From Glycomyces amatae (GTDB lineage: Bacteria > Actinomycetota > Actinomycetes > Mycobacteriales > Micromonosporaceae): 64,000 nt of DNA. Below, piece after piece: positions 25,988-34,801 of the stretch. The stretch covers positions 248,001-312,000 of the forward strand of contig NZ_JAJLQZ010000001.1 of NCBI RefSeq assembly GCF_020991375.1, given 5' to 3'. Position numbers and translations under genes: made by a program. How positions within the stretch are numbered: position 1 is the stretch's first letter; the number at the start of each line of letters is the position of its first letter. Under the pieces are notes generated by a model. The model was not told the origin of the DNA, ran no database searches, and saw only the letters and a list, made by a program, of their open reading frames with translations.

Positions 25988-26635
25988 TCAGACGCAGCCG
26001 CCGGTGGTCTCATGGACGCGCATCGGCTGCGCCTCGACCGGCTCGGTCCAGCTCGACAGGGCCTCGCCGCCGGGGCAGTCGAGCGCGCCGAACTCCCAGG
26101 ACGCCTCGGCCTCCGGCGGCGGCTCCGGCGCGAACGAGGCGACCGGCGCGCCCAGCGGCCGGCAGCCGGTGACCGCCTGCACCGCGACGGGCTCGGACCA
26201 GCGCCCGCCCACCGGGTCGGTGCCCGGGGCGTTGATCCGCACCCTGATGTAGTCCTCGGTCTCGCCCGACCACGAGGCCTCCTCGGCGCCCTCGGTCATG
26301 AGCTGGAGCGAGAACCGCTCGACGAGCGCGTCGACCTGGTCGGCCGTGGCGCCCGAGACCTGGAGGGTCCGCTCCAGCGACAGGCCCGGCCGCGCCGGCG
26401 TCACCTCGCACGCCTCGGCGTGCAGCGGCCCGGCCGCCAGCACCGCCGCGCCGGTCAGGGACCCCGCGGCCTCCCCGAGCACCGCGTCCATCACGGCGCG
26501 GGCCTCGGCCGCCTCGATCTGCTCGCGCACCGTCGCCTGCGACGCCGCGAACGCGGCCGCGACCAGCAGCACCGCCCACACCGCGACGGCGACGCGCAGG
26601 CGGCGGCGCCACCGCGCCGAGACGTTCGAGAACAC
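25988..26635 (-). CDS. Uncharacterised membrane-anchored exported protein
   Basis: 215 residues. An N-terminal Arg-rich stretch and a hydrophobic helix (VAVAVWAVLLVAAAFAASQA) anchor it, and the rest should be outside the cell. Four cysteines (EACEV, TGCRP, LDCPG, GGCV) could form disulphides. No family recognised. Convergent with the nuoD-like gene and divergent from the sigma factor. Confidence 0.6.
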   Translation of the reverse strand: MFSNVSARWRRRLRVAVAVWAVLLVAAAFAASQATVREQIEAAEARAVMDAVLGEAAGSLTGAAVLAAGPLHAEACEVTPARPGLSLERTLQVSGATADQVDALVERFSLQLMTEGAEEASWSGETEDYIRVRINAPGTDPVGGRWSEPVAVQAVTGCRPLGAPVASFAPEPPPEAEASWEFGALDCPGGEALSSWTEPVEAQPMRVHETTGGCV

Positions 26636-26691
26636 GAGTGACAGTCTGCCCTATCGCGTTCCCGCGATGCCGGTCACAATCAGCGATCGGA

Positions 26692-26718
26692 TGTCACACT
26701 CTTGAACCATGCGCCGTC
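26692..26718 (+). promoter_or_regulatory. ECF41-type autoregulatory promoter
   Basis: TGTCACA at 26692-26698, then 16 bases, then CGTC at 26715-26718. This matches the promoter known to be recognised by ECF41 sigma factors. It lies directly before the ECF41 gene and implies transcription starting near 26725. Confidence 0.72.
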
Positions 26719-26726
26719 CACTCGAC

Positions 26727-27641
26727 ATGAACGCATCGGAAGCGCACGAGAACCGGACCGCAGAGGGCGCGGAGGACCGCGTCCTGGCCGAGTTCGCGGC
26801 GCTCCGACCGCGCCTGATCGGCGTCGCCTACGGCCTCCTCGGCTCCGTCGCCGAAGCCGAGGACGTCGTCCAGGACGCCTGGATCCGCCTCCAGCGCAGC
26901 GACCTCGCCGCGATCGAGGACTTCACCGGATGGCTGGTCACCACCACCTCCCGCCTCGCCCTCGACGTGCTCCGCTCGGCTCGCACCCGCCGCGAGGCCT
27001 ACGTCGGCCCGTGGCTGCCCGAACCGGTCGAGACCGAGCCGGACCCGGCCGAGACCGTCGGCCTCGCCGACGCCATGTCCTGGGCCATGCTCGTCGTCCT
27101 GGAGACGCTGAGCCCGGCCGAGCGGGCCGCGTTCGTCCTCCACGACGTCTTCGGGCTCACCTTCGACGAGGTCGCCCAGGCCCTCGGACGCAGCGCCGCC
27201 GCCTGCCGCAAGCTCGCCAGCCGCGCCCGCGAGCACGTCGAGGAGCGGCGCCCCCGCTTCGACGTCGACCCCGAGCGGCACCGCGCCGTCGTCGAGGCCT
27301 TCGCCGACGCGACCGGCACCGGCGACTTCGACCGGCTCTTGCGGCTGCTCGACCCCGAGGCGGTCATGATCTCCGACGGCGGCGGCGTCGTGCGCGCCGC
27401 CCGCAACCCCATCTACGGCGGCGAGCGGATCGCCCGCTTCCTCGTCGGCATCAACGCCAAGTACCCGGACCGCACCTTCAGGTACGTCGTCGTCAACGGC
27501 GACGCCGCACTCCTGGTGCTCCGGGGCGAGCACATCGACGGTGTCATCGCCCTGGGCGTCGACGCCGGGCGCGTGGCCCGGATCGACTACGTCCGCAACC
27601 CGCACAAATTCCACGGCCTGCACACCGGGGCCGCACCGTAG
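26727..27641 (+). CDS. ECF41-family RNA polymerase sigma factor (SigJ-like)
   Basis: 304 residues from ATG at 26727. Sigma region 2 (AYGLLGSVAEAEDVVQDAW) and region 4 (LSPAERAAFVLHDVFGLTFDEVAQALGRS) are followed by the SnoaL-like C-terminal extension diagnostic of ECF41. That extension carries the conserved MISDGGG and the terminal RNPHKF motifs and controls activity without an anti-sigma factor. An ATG at 26709 is also in frame but lies upstream of the -10 element, so the later start, giving a leaderless mRNA, is preferred. A CMD-family gene follows, the known ECF41 partner type. Confidence 0.92.
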   Translation: MNASEAHENRTAEGAEDRVLAEFAALRPRLIGVAYGLLGSVAEAEDVVQDAWIRLQRSDLAAIEDFTGWLVTTTSRLALDVLRSARTRREAYVGPWLPEPVETEPDPAETVGLADAMSWAMLVVLETLSPAERAAFVLHDVFGLTFDEVAQALGRSAAACRKLASRAREHVEERRPRFDVDPERHRAVVEAFADATGTGDFDRLLRLLDPEAVMISDGGGVVRAARNPIYGGERIARFLVGINAKYPDRTFRYVVVNGDAALLVLRGEHIDGVIALGVDAGRVARIDYVRNPHKFHGLHTGAAP

Positions 27642-27658
27642 AACAGGAAGGAACCGCC

Positions 27659-28156
27659 ATGGAACCCCGACTCGCCTTCACCGAGACCGAGTTCGCCAAG
27701 CAGTACTACAAGAACATGCTCGCCAACGAGAAGCTGTTCCACAACGGGCCCGTCGCGTTTCGCACCATGGAGCTGCTGAAGCTGCGCGCCAGCCAGATCA
27801 ACGGGTGCGGCTACTGCGTCGACATGCATTACAAGGACGCCGTCCACGGCGGCGACGATCCCGAGCGGCTCAACCTGGTCACCGTCTGGCGCGAGGCGCC
27901 GGCGTTCACCGACGAGGAGCGGGCCGCGCTGGCGCTGGCCGAGGAGTCGGCGCGCCTCGCCGACAACCCGCACGGCGTCAGCGACGAGACCTGGGAGGCG
28001 GTGCGCAAGCACTTCGACGACGAGCAGATCGCCGCCCTGGTCGCGATGTGCGCCCAGATCAACGCCTGGAACCGCATCAACGTCACACTGCGCACCCCGG
28101 CGGGCTTCTACGACCCGGTCACCAAGGCCTCGCGGTACAAGAAGACCGAGGCCTAG
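27659..28156 (+). CDS. Carboxymuconolactone decarboxylase / AhpD-like protein (ECF41 partner)
   Basis: 165 residues with GGAAGGAA before the ATG. KLRASQINGCGYCVDMHYKDA holds the CxxC and His of the AhpD-type redox site. C-terminal AQINAWNRINVTLR is typical of the CMD branch found beside ECF41 sigma factors. It probably works in hydroperoxide or oxidised-compound detoxification and is likely the main target of the sigma factor upstream, 17 bases away. Confidence 0.9.
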   Translation: MEPRLAFTETEFAKQYYKNMLANEKLFHNGPVAFRTMELLKLRASQINGCGYCVDMHYKDAVHGGDDPERLNLVTVWREAPAFTDEERAALALAEESARLADNPHGVSDETWEAVRKHFDDEQIAALVAMCAQINAWNRINVTLRTPAGFYDPVTKASRYKKTEA

Positions 28157-28178
28157 CGGCGCCCAGGCGCTGAGGCCC

Positions 28179-28219
28179 CTCCGGTCGGCGCCGCCGCGTT
28201 GCGGCGGTGCCGACCGGAG
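28179..28219. terminator. Hairpin after the ECF41/CMD operon
   Basis: 19-nt arms with a single G-U pair and a 3-nt loop (28179-28197 with 28201-28219). Confidence 0.8.
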
Positions 28220-28563
28220 CCCGGGGCCGGAGCCCGGACCGGAAGGGGGAGCGGCACCGGAGCCCGGAGTGGGAGCGGGGCGACACCGAAGTTCAGAGCG
28301 GAAGGGGAACGAGACCGAGGAGCCCAGGTTGCCTGCATGACCCGCGACGGCGCCGAGGTGAGGAGGCCGCACCGAGAGGACCGGGCCGACTGCATAACCG
28401 CACGACGAAACCGAACGGCGGTCCTTGAGACCGGGACCAGTCGAGTCTGATCAGTGCCCGGCCAACTCTGATCAAGCCCGGCCGGGGCCGATCAAGCCCG
28501 ACCATCGGGTTCGTCACGCTTGGCAGAGCCCGGACGCGCTCGGACAAGCCCGATTGCACTCGG
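28220..28563. other. Non-coding spacer with degenerate repeats
   Basis: No credible gene. The left part is rich in GGAGCCCGG-like words. At 28449-28505 three imperfect units containing GATCA-GCCCGGCC-like sequence recur every 20-21 bases. Purpose unknown. Confidence 0.5.
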
Positions 28564-29907
28564 TCAGGACCGCCTGGCCAGGAAGGAGAAGCCGATTGCC
28601 GAGAGGACCGCGATGGCCGCGCAGATCCACAGCGCGCCGTCGGTGCCGACGGTGCCCACCAGGGTCGTCACGATCGGGATGCCCGCGGCGGTCCCGATGT
28701 AGCGCATGGTGTTGTTCACGCCCGAGCCCATGCCGCCCCGATCGGCGGGGACGCTGTCGATGCTGAGGCGGGTCAGCGCCGGGTTGATCGCGCCGTAACC
28801 CGCCCCGGCGACCACGAGCGCCGGCACCGCGTGCCACCAGGACCAGCCGTCGGCGAGACCGGTCAGCAGCACCGAGCCGATTCCGGCGAGGACGAGCGCC
28901 GCCGCCAGGAGCGCGCCGGAGGAGAGCGCGAACCGCTTGACCTGCAACGAGACGGCGAATGCCGCGAACGACCAGACCGCGAACACCACGGCCGTCGCCA
29001 CCGGTCCCAGCCCCGTCTCGGACTGGAGCACCGTCGGCAGGTAGCTCATCATGCTGATGACCGCGACGCCCGCGACCAGGGCGCCGAGCGAGGCGACCAG
29101 GAACGCCGGGCGGGCGAACAGGGCGAGGTCGAGCATCGGTTCCCGGCCCCGCCGCTCGACGGCGACGAACGCGGCCGTGGACACCGCCGCGGCGGCGAGG
29201 AGGGCGATGACCGCCGGGTCCGACCAGTCCTGGCGGCCCAGCGTCAGCCCGGCCATGAGCGCGGCCACGCCGAGCCCGAGGGTGACCGTCCCGGCCACGT
29301 CGGCCCGGCGGACGTGTTCGGCCCGCGACTCGGGGAGGGCGGCACGTCCGGCCAGGGCCAGGCCCGCCGCGGCCGCGGCGTACAGCCAGTAGGGGCCGTT
29401 CCAGCCCCACGCGGCGTTCAGCAGCGCCGCGAGGATCCCTCCGGCACCCACGCCGAGGCCCATCATCGCCCCGTAGGCGGCGGTGGCCCGCCTGCGGTCG
29501 TCGGCGCCGGTGAAGACCGCGCCCATGATGCCGAGGCTCGAGGTCAGCAGGGCGGCGCTGGCTGCGCCCTGGACGACGCGGGCGAGAGCGAAGACGAGGG
29601 TGTTCGGCGCGAGGGCGGCGAGCAGGAGCGCGGCGGTGAACAGCCACGCCCCGGCGACGAAGACCTTGCGGCGGCCGTGGTTGTCGGCGAGGCTGCCGGA
29701 GGTGAGGAGCGGGACGGCGAGGCCGAGGGAGACGGCGTTGATGATCCAGGTCTGGCCGGCGGCGCCCGCGTGGAGGTGGGCGGTGGTCTGCGGGGCGAGG
29801 ATCAGCGGGGTCGAGTAGTTGAGAATGACCAGCAGCGGCGCCGCGCAGAGGAGCGCGAGGACGGCGCGGGTCCCGGTGGGCGCCTTGGCGGCGGCGAGTG
29901 TCGTCAC
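28564..29907 (-). CDS. MFS transporter (DHA2-type efflux pump)
   Basis: 447 residues from GTG with AGGAG seven bases upstream. About fourteen hydrophobic segments, motif A-like GSLADNHGRRKVFV (about residues 70-85) and FALARVVQGAASAALLTSSLGI indicate a DHA2-type drug:proton antiporter. Divergent from an HxlR regulator, with two GTTCA-type palindromes between them. Substrate unknown. Confidence 0.9.
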   Translation of the reverse strand: MTTLAAAKAPTGTRAVLALLCAAPLLVILNYSTPLILAPQTTAHLHAGAAGQTWIINAVSLGLAVPLLTSGSLADNHGRRKVFVAGAWLFTAALLLAALAPNTLVFALARVVQGAASAALLTSSLGIMGAVFTGADDRRRATAAYGAMMGLGVGAGGILAALLNAAWGWNGPYWLYAAAAAGLALAGRAALPESRAEHVRRADVAGTVTLGLGVAALMAGLTLGRQDWSDPAVIALLAAAAVSTAAFVAVERRGREPMLDLALFARPAFLVASLGALVAGVAVISMMSYLPTVLQSETGLGPVATAVVFAVWSFAAFAVSLQVKRFALSSGALLAAALVLAGIGSVLLTGLADGWSWWHAVPALVVAGAGYGAINPALTRLSIDSVPADRGGMGSGVNNTMRYIGTAAGIPIVTTLVGTVGTDGALWICAAIAVLSAIGFSFLARRS

Positions 29908-29925
29908 GATGGGACTCCTAGGTTC

Positions 29926-29974
29926 GTTCAATGAACTCACCGGAGCGTAGCAGTGTTGGTTCAATGAATGAACC
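29926..29974. promoter_or_regulatory. Paired palindromic operators of the MFS/HxlR divergon
   Basis: GTTCAATGAAC at 29926-29936 is a perfect palindrome around one base. GGTTCA-N5-TGAACC at 29958-29974 is a second perfect inverted repeat sharing the GTTCA/TGAAC core. HxlR proteins bind such GTAC/GTTC-type dyads; the match to this HxlR is inferred. Confidence 0.65.
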
Positions 29975-29990
29975 GGGGTAGGATGCGGTC

Positions 29991-30509
29991 ATGGCACTCG
30001 GCAAGGACTACGTGGGGCAGGACTGCTCGCTCTCGCGCGCGCTCGAGCTGCTCGGCGAGCGCTGGACCCTGCTCGTGGTCCAGAACGCCCTCTACGGGGT
30101 GCGGCGCTTCAACGACTTCCAGGTCCGCCTCGACATCCCCAAGGCGGTCCTCTCCGACCGCCTGGCCCGCCTCACCGAGGGCGGGGTGCTGGAGAAGCGG
30201 CAGTACCAGCCGTCTCCGCCCCGGTACGAGTACCTGCTCACCGACGCCGGGATCGAGCTGTGGCCGGTGATCTACACCCTCAGCGTGTGGGGCAGGCGCC
30301 ACATCGGCGGCGAGCCGCCCCGGCTGTTCCGCCACGCCGACTGCGGCAGCGCCCTCCTGCCCTCCAGCGACTGCCCCGAATGCGGCCCGGTGGCCCCCGC
30401 CGACGTCGAGATGTACCCCGGCCCGGGCCCCAAGCGCGACGACCCGGTCAGCCGCGCCATGAACCGCCCGCGCCGGCTCCTCGAACCGGTCGTCCCCGCC
30501 GCGCCCTGA
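29991..30509 (+). CDS. HxlR family transcriptional regulator
   Basis: 172 residues. The HxlR winged helix is clear: CSLSRALELLGERWTLLVVQ, FNDFQVRLDIPKAVLSDRLARL and a wing at RYEYLLTDAG. The C-terminal extension carries HADCG and CPECG, a possible metal- or redox-sensing cysteine cluster. A TAGGAT box six bases before the ATG points to a leaderless mRNA. Likely represses the divergent MFS pump. Confidence 0.88.
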   Translation: MALGKDYVGQDCSLSRALELLGERWTLLVVQNALYGVRRFNDFQVRLDIPKAVLSDRLARLTEGGVLEKRQYQPSPPRYEYLLTDAGIELWPVIYTLSVWGRRHIGGEPPRLFRHADCGSALLPSSDCPECGPVAPADVEMYPGPGPKRDDPVSRAMNRPRRLLEPVVPAAP

Positions 30510-31021
30510 CGCCGAGGGCAGCGCCGCGAGCACCCCGACGATGACGACGGTCCCCATCGCGCCCTGACACCGAGTCGCGGACGAGGACGGCGGACCGGCA
30601 GCCGGTCAGCGGCGGTGGGAGCCGAGCGGCGTCTCCGGCGAGGCCGGACGGCCCGCGCCCCACAGCGAACGGACCCGGCCCTCGGACCGCCCCGAAGCGG
30701 ACCGGCACTGCCCGCCATGCTCGCGGACAGGCCCCGAGCCCGCGGCGGACCTGCTGACCACCTGGCACCGCCCGCCGCGTTCGGGGGGCCGCAGCCGTTC
30801 GCCCAGTTCGCGTTCCGGCGGCACCACCGGCCGCCGCGTCCGCGGGCAGGCCGCCGGGGACGCCGAAAGGGCCCGCCGCTGTCGCGACGGGCCCTTTCGC
30901 TGCTCGGGACCGGGAATTGCGAGCTGTCGTACCTCCTGCCGGCGTCCGCGCGCGGCCGCCGGTGTCCCCAAGCCGTCTCAGTGCCGCTCCCGCGGACGCC
31001 GTCCGCGGGAGCGCAGGCTAG
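30510..31021. other. Intergenic region with two hairpins
   Basis: No gene supported; the long open frames here are Arg/Pro-rich shadows. One 12-bp hairpin (CGAAAGGGCCCG/CGGGCCCTTTCG, 30864-30899) and one 13-bp hairpin (30985-31013) lie inside. The second sits just after the DUF1416 stop and is its terminator. Confidence 0.6.
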
Positions 31022-31333
31022 CTAACGGCTGACGGCGAGGCTGGTCTCGTTGAGGCCGCGCGCGGCCTCCACCTCGCCGGTGGCGTCGCCGTAGCGCGAG
31101 AGCGCGCGCAGCGTCCACTTGCCCGGGGCGGCGAAGAAGCGGAACTGGCCGCCCTCACCGGTCACGACCTCGGCGGTGAACTCGCCGGTGCCGTCGAGGA
31201 GGCGCACATAGGCCCCCTGGACCAGTTCGCCCTCGCCGTTGACGACCGTGCCGGTGAGCACGGTCTCCTTCTCGAGATCGACCGACGCCGGCAGGGCCGC
31301 GTCCTGGTCGGGTGCAGCGCAGCTGTCAGACAT
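31022..31333 (-). CDS. DUF1416 protein (SseC-like)
   Basis: 103 residues. The family pattern is VLTGTVVNGEGELVQGAYVRLLDGTGEFTAEV followed by GQFRFFAAPGKWTLRAL. In mycobacteria this gene (sseC) follows the CysA-type sulfurtransferase and is co-expressed with it. It has a carboxypeptidase-regulatory-like beta-sandwich; its role in sulfur metabolism is unproven. It is 30 bases after the sulfurtransferase. Confidence 0.9.
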   Translation of the reverse strand: MSDSCAAPDQDAALPASVDLEKETVLTGTVVNGEGELVQGAYVRLLDGTGEFTAEVVTGEGGQFRFFAAPGKWTLRALSRYGDATGEVEAARGLNETSLAVSR

Positions 31334-31363
31334 CAGATGTTCCTTTCCGTACCGTCGCCGGTG

Positions 31364-32215
31364 CTACTTGGTGCCGGGCTCGTCGCCGAGGGCGATCGGC
31401 ACGCCGACCAGCGAGCCGTACTCGGTCCAGGAGCCGTCGTAGTTCTTCACGTCCTCGTAGCCGAGGAGCTCGCGGAGCGCGAACCAGGTGTGGCTGGAGC
31501 GCTCGCCGATGCGGCAGTAGGCGATGGTCGCCTTGGACTCGTCCAGGCCCGCCTCGTCGACGTAGATCTCGCGCAGCTCGGCGTCGGACTTGAAGGTGCC
31601 GTCCTCGTTCGCGGCCTTGGACCACGGCACGCTCAGCGCGGTCGGGATGTGGCCGCCGCGCTGGGACTGCTCCTGCGGCAGGTGCGCCGGGGCCAGGAGG
31701 CGGCCGGCGTACTCGTCGGGGGAGCGGACGTCGATGAGGTTCTTGACGCCGATGGCGGCCTCGGCCTCGTCGCGCTTGGCGCGCAGGCTCCAGTCGAGCG
31801 GGCCGGCGACGTAGTTCGTGGCCGGGCGCTGCGGGACCTCGGTGACGACGTCGCGCGCGTCGAGCTCCCACTTCTTGCGGCCGCCGTCGAGCAGCTTCAC
31901 GTCCTGGTGGCCGTACAGCTTGAAGTACCAGTACGCGTAGGCCGCGAACCAGTTGTTGTTGCCGCCGTAGAGGACGACGGTGTCGTCGTTCGCGATGCCG
32001 CGCTCGGACAGGAGCTGCGAGAACTGCTCCTGGTTGACGAAGTCGCGGCGGACCGGGTCTTGGAGGTCGTCCTTCCAGTCGATCTTGACCGCGCCCTTGA
32101 TGTGTCCGCTGTCGTACGCGGCGGTGTCCTCGTCGACTTCGACGAACACCACGCCGGGGGTGTCGAGGTTCGCTTCCGCCCAATCGGCGGTGACCAGCAC
32201 GTCTTCACGGGCCAT
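31364..32215 (-). CDS. Thiosulfate sulfurtransferase (CysA/SseA-like, two rhodanese domains)
   Basis: 283 residues, the usual tandem-rhodanese length. The N-terminal inactive domain includes DSGHIKGAVKIDWKDDLQ. The C-terminal active loop YCRIGERSSH places the catalytic cysteine near residue 234. It transfers sulfane sulfur from thiosulfate to acceptors in the cytoplasm. The 5' region carries a short cysteine-containing leader peptide (32483-32560), so expression is probably cysteine-responsive. Operon with the DUF1416 gene. Confidence 0.93.
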   Translation of the reverse strand: MAREDVLVTADWAEANLDTPGVVFVEVDEDTAAYDSGHIKGAVKIDWKDDLQDPVRRDFVNQEQFSQLLSERGIANDDTVVLYGGNNNWFAAYAYWYFKLYGHQDVKLLDGGRKKWELDARDVVTEVPQRPATNYVAGPLDWSLRAKRDEAEAAIGVKNLIDVRSPDEYAGRLLAPAHLPQEQSQRGGHIPTALSVPWSKAANEDGTFKSDAELREIYVDEAGLDESKATIAYCRIGERSSHTWFALRELLGYEDVKNYDGSWTEYGSLVGVPIALGDEPGTK

Positions 32216-32482
32216 GTGGTTCTCTCCTGAACGCTAAATGGAATGGCTTGGGTTCGGTTCCGGAGCGTGCCCAGGTGGAGGTGCGGGTCGCTGCGAGGTC
32301 GCAGCCGAGCAGGGTTCGTTCAGGAGTCGAGGTCCTGAACCGTCAGCCGATACGACGCCCCGGTGCCGATCGCGCGAAGAGGCGATGGGATTCGGTGGAA
32401 CCGGGGGTCTTGCTCTGGAGTTCGCGCACGCTGGGCCGCAATGCGGCGACTGCCTCCGGGCCCCGAGGGCCGGGCGAGTCGC

Positions 32483-32560
32483 CTAGGGCATTCGACAGAG
32501 CGTGGTCGCGATCATGCAGTAGTCGATCGCGCGCCGCTTGGTGAGCATCGGCTTGCGCAT
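32483..32560 (-). CDS. Short leader peptide (25 codons) upstream of the sulfurtransferase
   Basis: ATG at 32560 to TAG at 32483 encodes 25 residues with the core RRAIDYCMIATTLCR. This matches the widespread actinobacterial putative leader peptide in front of sulfur-assimilation genes, with the KRRAVDL...ALCR pattern. Cysteine codons near the end suggest ribosome stalling when Cys-tRNA is scarce. It lies 267 bases upstream of the sulfurtransferase. A GCTGCGA/TCGCAGC hairpin at 32290-32305 in the intervening leader could be part of the attenuator. Confidence 0.8.
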   Translation of the reverse strand: MRKPMLTKRRAIDYCMIATTLCRMP

Positions 32561-32642
32561 GGGCAGAACGCTAGCAGACTTCCCGCCCCGAATCCACACC
32601 CGTTCTCGCGATGCGGACGGTGATGCGGACGGTGCGTGACGG

Positions 32643-33365
32643 TCAGGTCAGGACGACGTCCTCGGCCGAACCGGAGACCACGACCTCGTCGCCCTCGAAC
32701 GCGAGCTCCACCAACTGGATGCCGTACGGCAGCTCCGGCAGCGCCACCGTCGAGGTCAGCTCCGAGGCGAACGCGTCCAGCAGCGGCTGGAGCTCCCCGG
32801 GGAGCCCCGAGGTCAGCGACTCGACCGCGTCGGGCGTGAACCGCAGCTCGTCCGCGCCGAGCTCGACCGCCCCGGTGGCCTGGAGGTCGATCGTGACCCC
32901 CGCGAGCTCCTCGGAGGTCGTCACCGTCGCGTTCCCGTCCTCGTCGATCGACAGGTCGAACCCGGTCCGCTCCGACAGCAGCGCCTCGATCGACGCCACC
33001 GAGATCGACCCGGTCACGTCGAGCGTCCCCGCGACCGCGTCGCCGCCGCTCGAGAGCTCGCGCCAGTCCGCCTCGACGTCGTGCGCGGCCATCTCCAGCG
33101 ACGGGAGCACCAGGCCCTCGGCACCGACGTCCTTCAAGGTGATGTCGATCTGCTCGAACTCGCCCGACCACGCCTGCGTCGCGAACGGCCAGCCGTGGAT
33201 GGACACCTCCGGGCGCTGGTCGGAGTAGGCGCCGTTCTCGGCGGCCGCCGCGGCGACCTCGTCGGCGATGCGCCCCTCGGCGACCGCGTTCGCGACCCGG
33301 TCGAGGAGGGCGACGAGCGCGACGAGGACGACCAGGACGATGAGCACGCGGCGGAGGATCTTCAC
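32643..33365 (-). CDS. DUF2993 (LmeA-like) lipid-binding envelope protein
   Basis: 240 residues. An N-terminal membrane anchor (ILRRVLIVLVVLVALVALLD) precedes the DUF2993 domain (VSIHGWPFATQAWSGEFEQIDITLKDV). Mycobacterial LmeA in this family binds phosphoinositides and supports lipomannan elongation; the equivalent role here is inferred. Its position between glnR and the sulfurtransferase repeats the mycobacterial order. It is followed by the leader peptide of the sulfurtransferase. Confidence 0.88.
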   Translation of the reverse strand: MKILRRVLIVLVVLVALVALLDRVANAVAEGRIADEVAAAAAENGAYSDQRPEVSIHGWPFATQAWSGEFEQIDITLKDVGAEGLVLPSLEMAAHDVEADWRELSSGGDAVAGTLDVTGSISVASIEALLSERTGFDLSIDEDGNATVTTSEELAGVTIDLQATGAVELGADELRFTPDAVESLTSGLPGELQPLLDAFASELTSTVALPELPYGIQLVELAFEGDEVVVSGSAEDVVLT

Positions 33366-33411
33366 CAGGGGTCTCCAGGGGAAAACGGTGGACGGGGTGT
33401 CAGCGGAGGTG

Positions 33412-34440
33412 TCAGTCGATCATGTAGTACGCCGACAACAGGTACACGACCGGGCCCGTCAGCGCGAACGCCAGAAGGGGTCCCGCGGCGCTCACCACCG
33501 GGTTCGGCGCCGTCCCGGCCCCGTCGATCCGCCGCGACGCCGACATGTACCCGCACGCCAGGTCCGACAGCACCGCGATCAGCGCGACGAACAACCCGCC
33601 GATCGCCGCGTGGGACGGCTCGGGACCCTCGATCACGAGCCCCGCGTACGCCGCCGAGGCCGTGCCGCACATCGTGCCGATGACGATCCCGAACGCGCCC
33701 CGCGTCACCTGCCGGTTGATCCGCGGATCGGGCATCACCAGGTCCACCGCGCGCGCCGCCAGGATCGCCGTCCCGGCCGCGACCACCGCCGAGTACATCG
33801 CCGGCGGCGCCGAGCCCAGGCGCGACAGGGCGATGTAGCAAGCGTAGCCGCACACCGCGACGCACAGGAGCATCGTGAACCCGAGGCTCTCGGTCACCCC
33901 GGTGTGCTCGCGGCGCAGCAGCTGGCCCGCCACCGCCGCCCCGAACGCCAGGGCGAGCAGCACCGTGATCGGCAGGAGCGACACCGGCGTCCACATCACC
34001 GCGACCCAGTCGGCGGCCAGCGCCAGGGCCGACGCCACCGCCAGGGCCACCCAGGCGCCCTCGACCTTCCGCACCCACGTCACGAGCGCGACCGCGGCGA
34101 GCTGGAGCACCGCGATCCCCGCGGCGTAGACCGGCCGCTCCATCTGCGCGCCGAGCACGAGCCCGGCGCTGACGACGACCGTGACGGCGAGGGCCGGGAG
34201 CCGGTGGAGCAGGGGGGTGCCGGGCGGCGGCAGGGTGTGGTCCTCGCGCCCGTCGGCGCCGGCGGTCCGGTAGGCGCCGGTGGCGCCCGGTCGGGGCGCG
34301 GCGGCGGTCCGCCTGCGCTCGGCGCGGGTGGGTTCGGCTTCCTGGCGGGTCGCGTCCCAGGCGGGGTCCTCGGGAGGCGCGGCCGCCTCGGGCGGTTCAT
34401 AGCCCCAGGTCTCGTCGGGTCGGCTGTACGACACGACCAC
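33412..34440 (-). CDS. Uncharacterised polytopic membrane protein
   Basis: 342 residues. A soluble Pro/Ala/Arg-rich N-terminus (about 80 residues) is followed by about eight to ten hydrophobic segments. No clear family motif. It sits upstream of the DUF2993 gene and divergent from glnR, a place held by a thioredoxin (thiX) gene in mycobacteria. A link to envelope lipid metabolism is possible from context only. Confidence 0.7.
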   Translation of the reverse strand: MVVSYSRPDETWGYEPPEAAAPPEDPAWDATRQEAEPTRAERRRTAAAPRPGATGAYRTAGADGREDHTLPPPGTPLLHRLPALAVTVVVSAGLVLGAQMERPVYAAGIAVLQLAAVALVTWVRKVEGAWVALAVASALALAADWVAVMWTPVSLLPITVLLALAFGAAVAGQLLRREHTGVTESLGFTMLLCVAVCGYACYIALSRLGSAPPAMYSAVVAAGTAILAARAVDLVMPDPRINRQVTRGAFGIVIGTMCGTASAAYAGLVIEGPEPSHAAIGGLFVALIAVLSDLACGYMSASRRIDGAGTAPNPVVSAAGPLLAFALTGPVVYLLSAYYMID

Positions 34441-34801
34441 AGCCTACGGCAAGCCCTCTGTGCACTGTTCACCTTCGAAGGGCCGTACGCGGGGTGTCGA
34501 CCGGATCGCCCGGACGGCTGACCGCCCGGGCGCGGCGGGAGGCGCCCGGACCGGCAGCGCATCGGCGCCGGTCGATCGGTCCTCCATGAGCGGCGCGTGT
34601 CGGCGCGGTGAACGGCGGTGGTCGCGCGCCTTGCATCGGCCGGTCCCGCATAGTGAGGTTTCGCCGCGGCGGCGCTGGTCTTTTACATGGCGGCCGTTTA
34701 CACTGGTCCAGACTCCACCTACCGCATGTTGTAAGCCCGCCCGTCGCCGAAGCCGGGAAGAGCGATAGTCGCGTGTGCTCACCTATCAGCGGAGGACTGC
34801 T
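34441..34801. other. Divergent promoter region of glnR and the membrane protein gene
   Basis: 361 bases without a credible gene. A duplicated TTTACA word (34682 and 34697) lies in the middle and may be part of a promoter or regulator site. GGAGG lies just before the glnR ATG. Confidence 0.45.

Noticed and set aside
30615-31025. 136-codon plus-strand frame in the gap after the HxlR gene
   Set aside because: Arg/Pro-rich, no ribosome site, spans two hairpins including the DUF1416 terminator.
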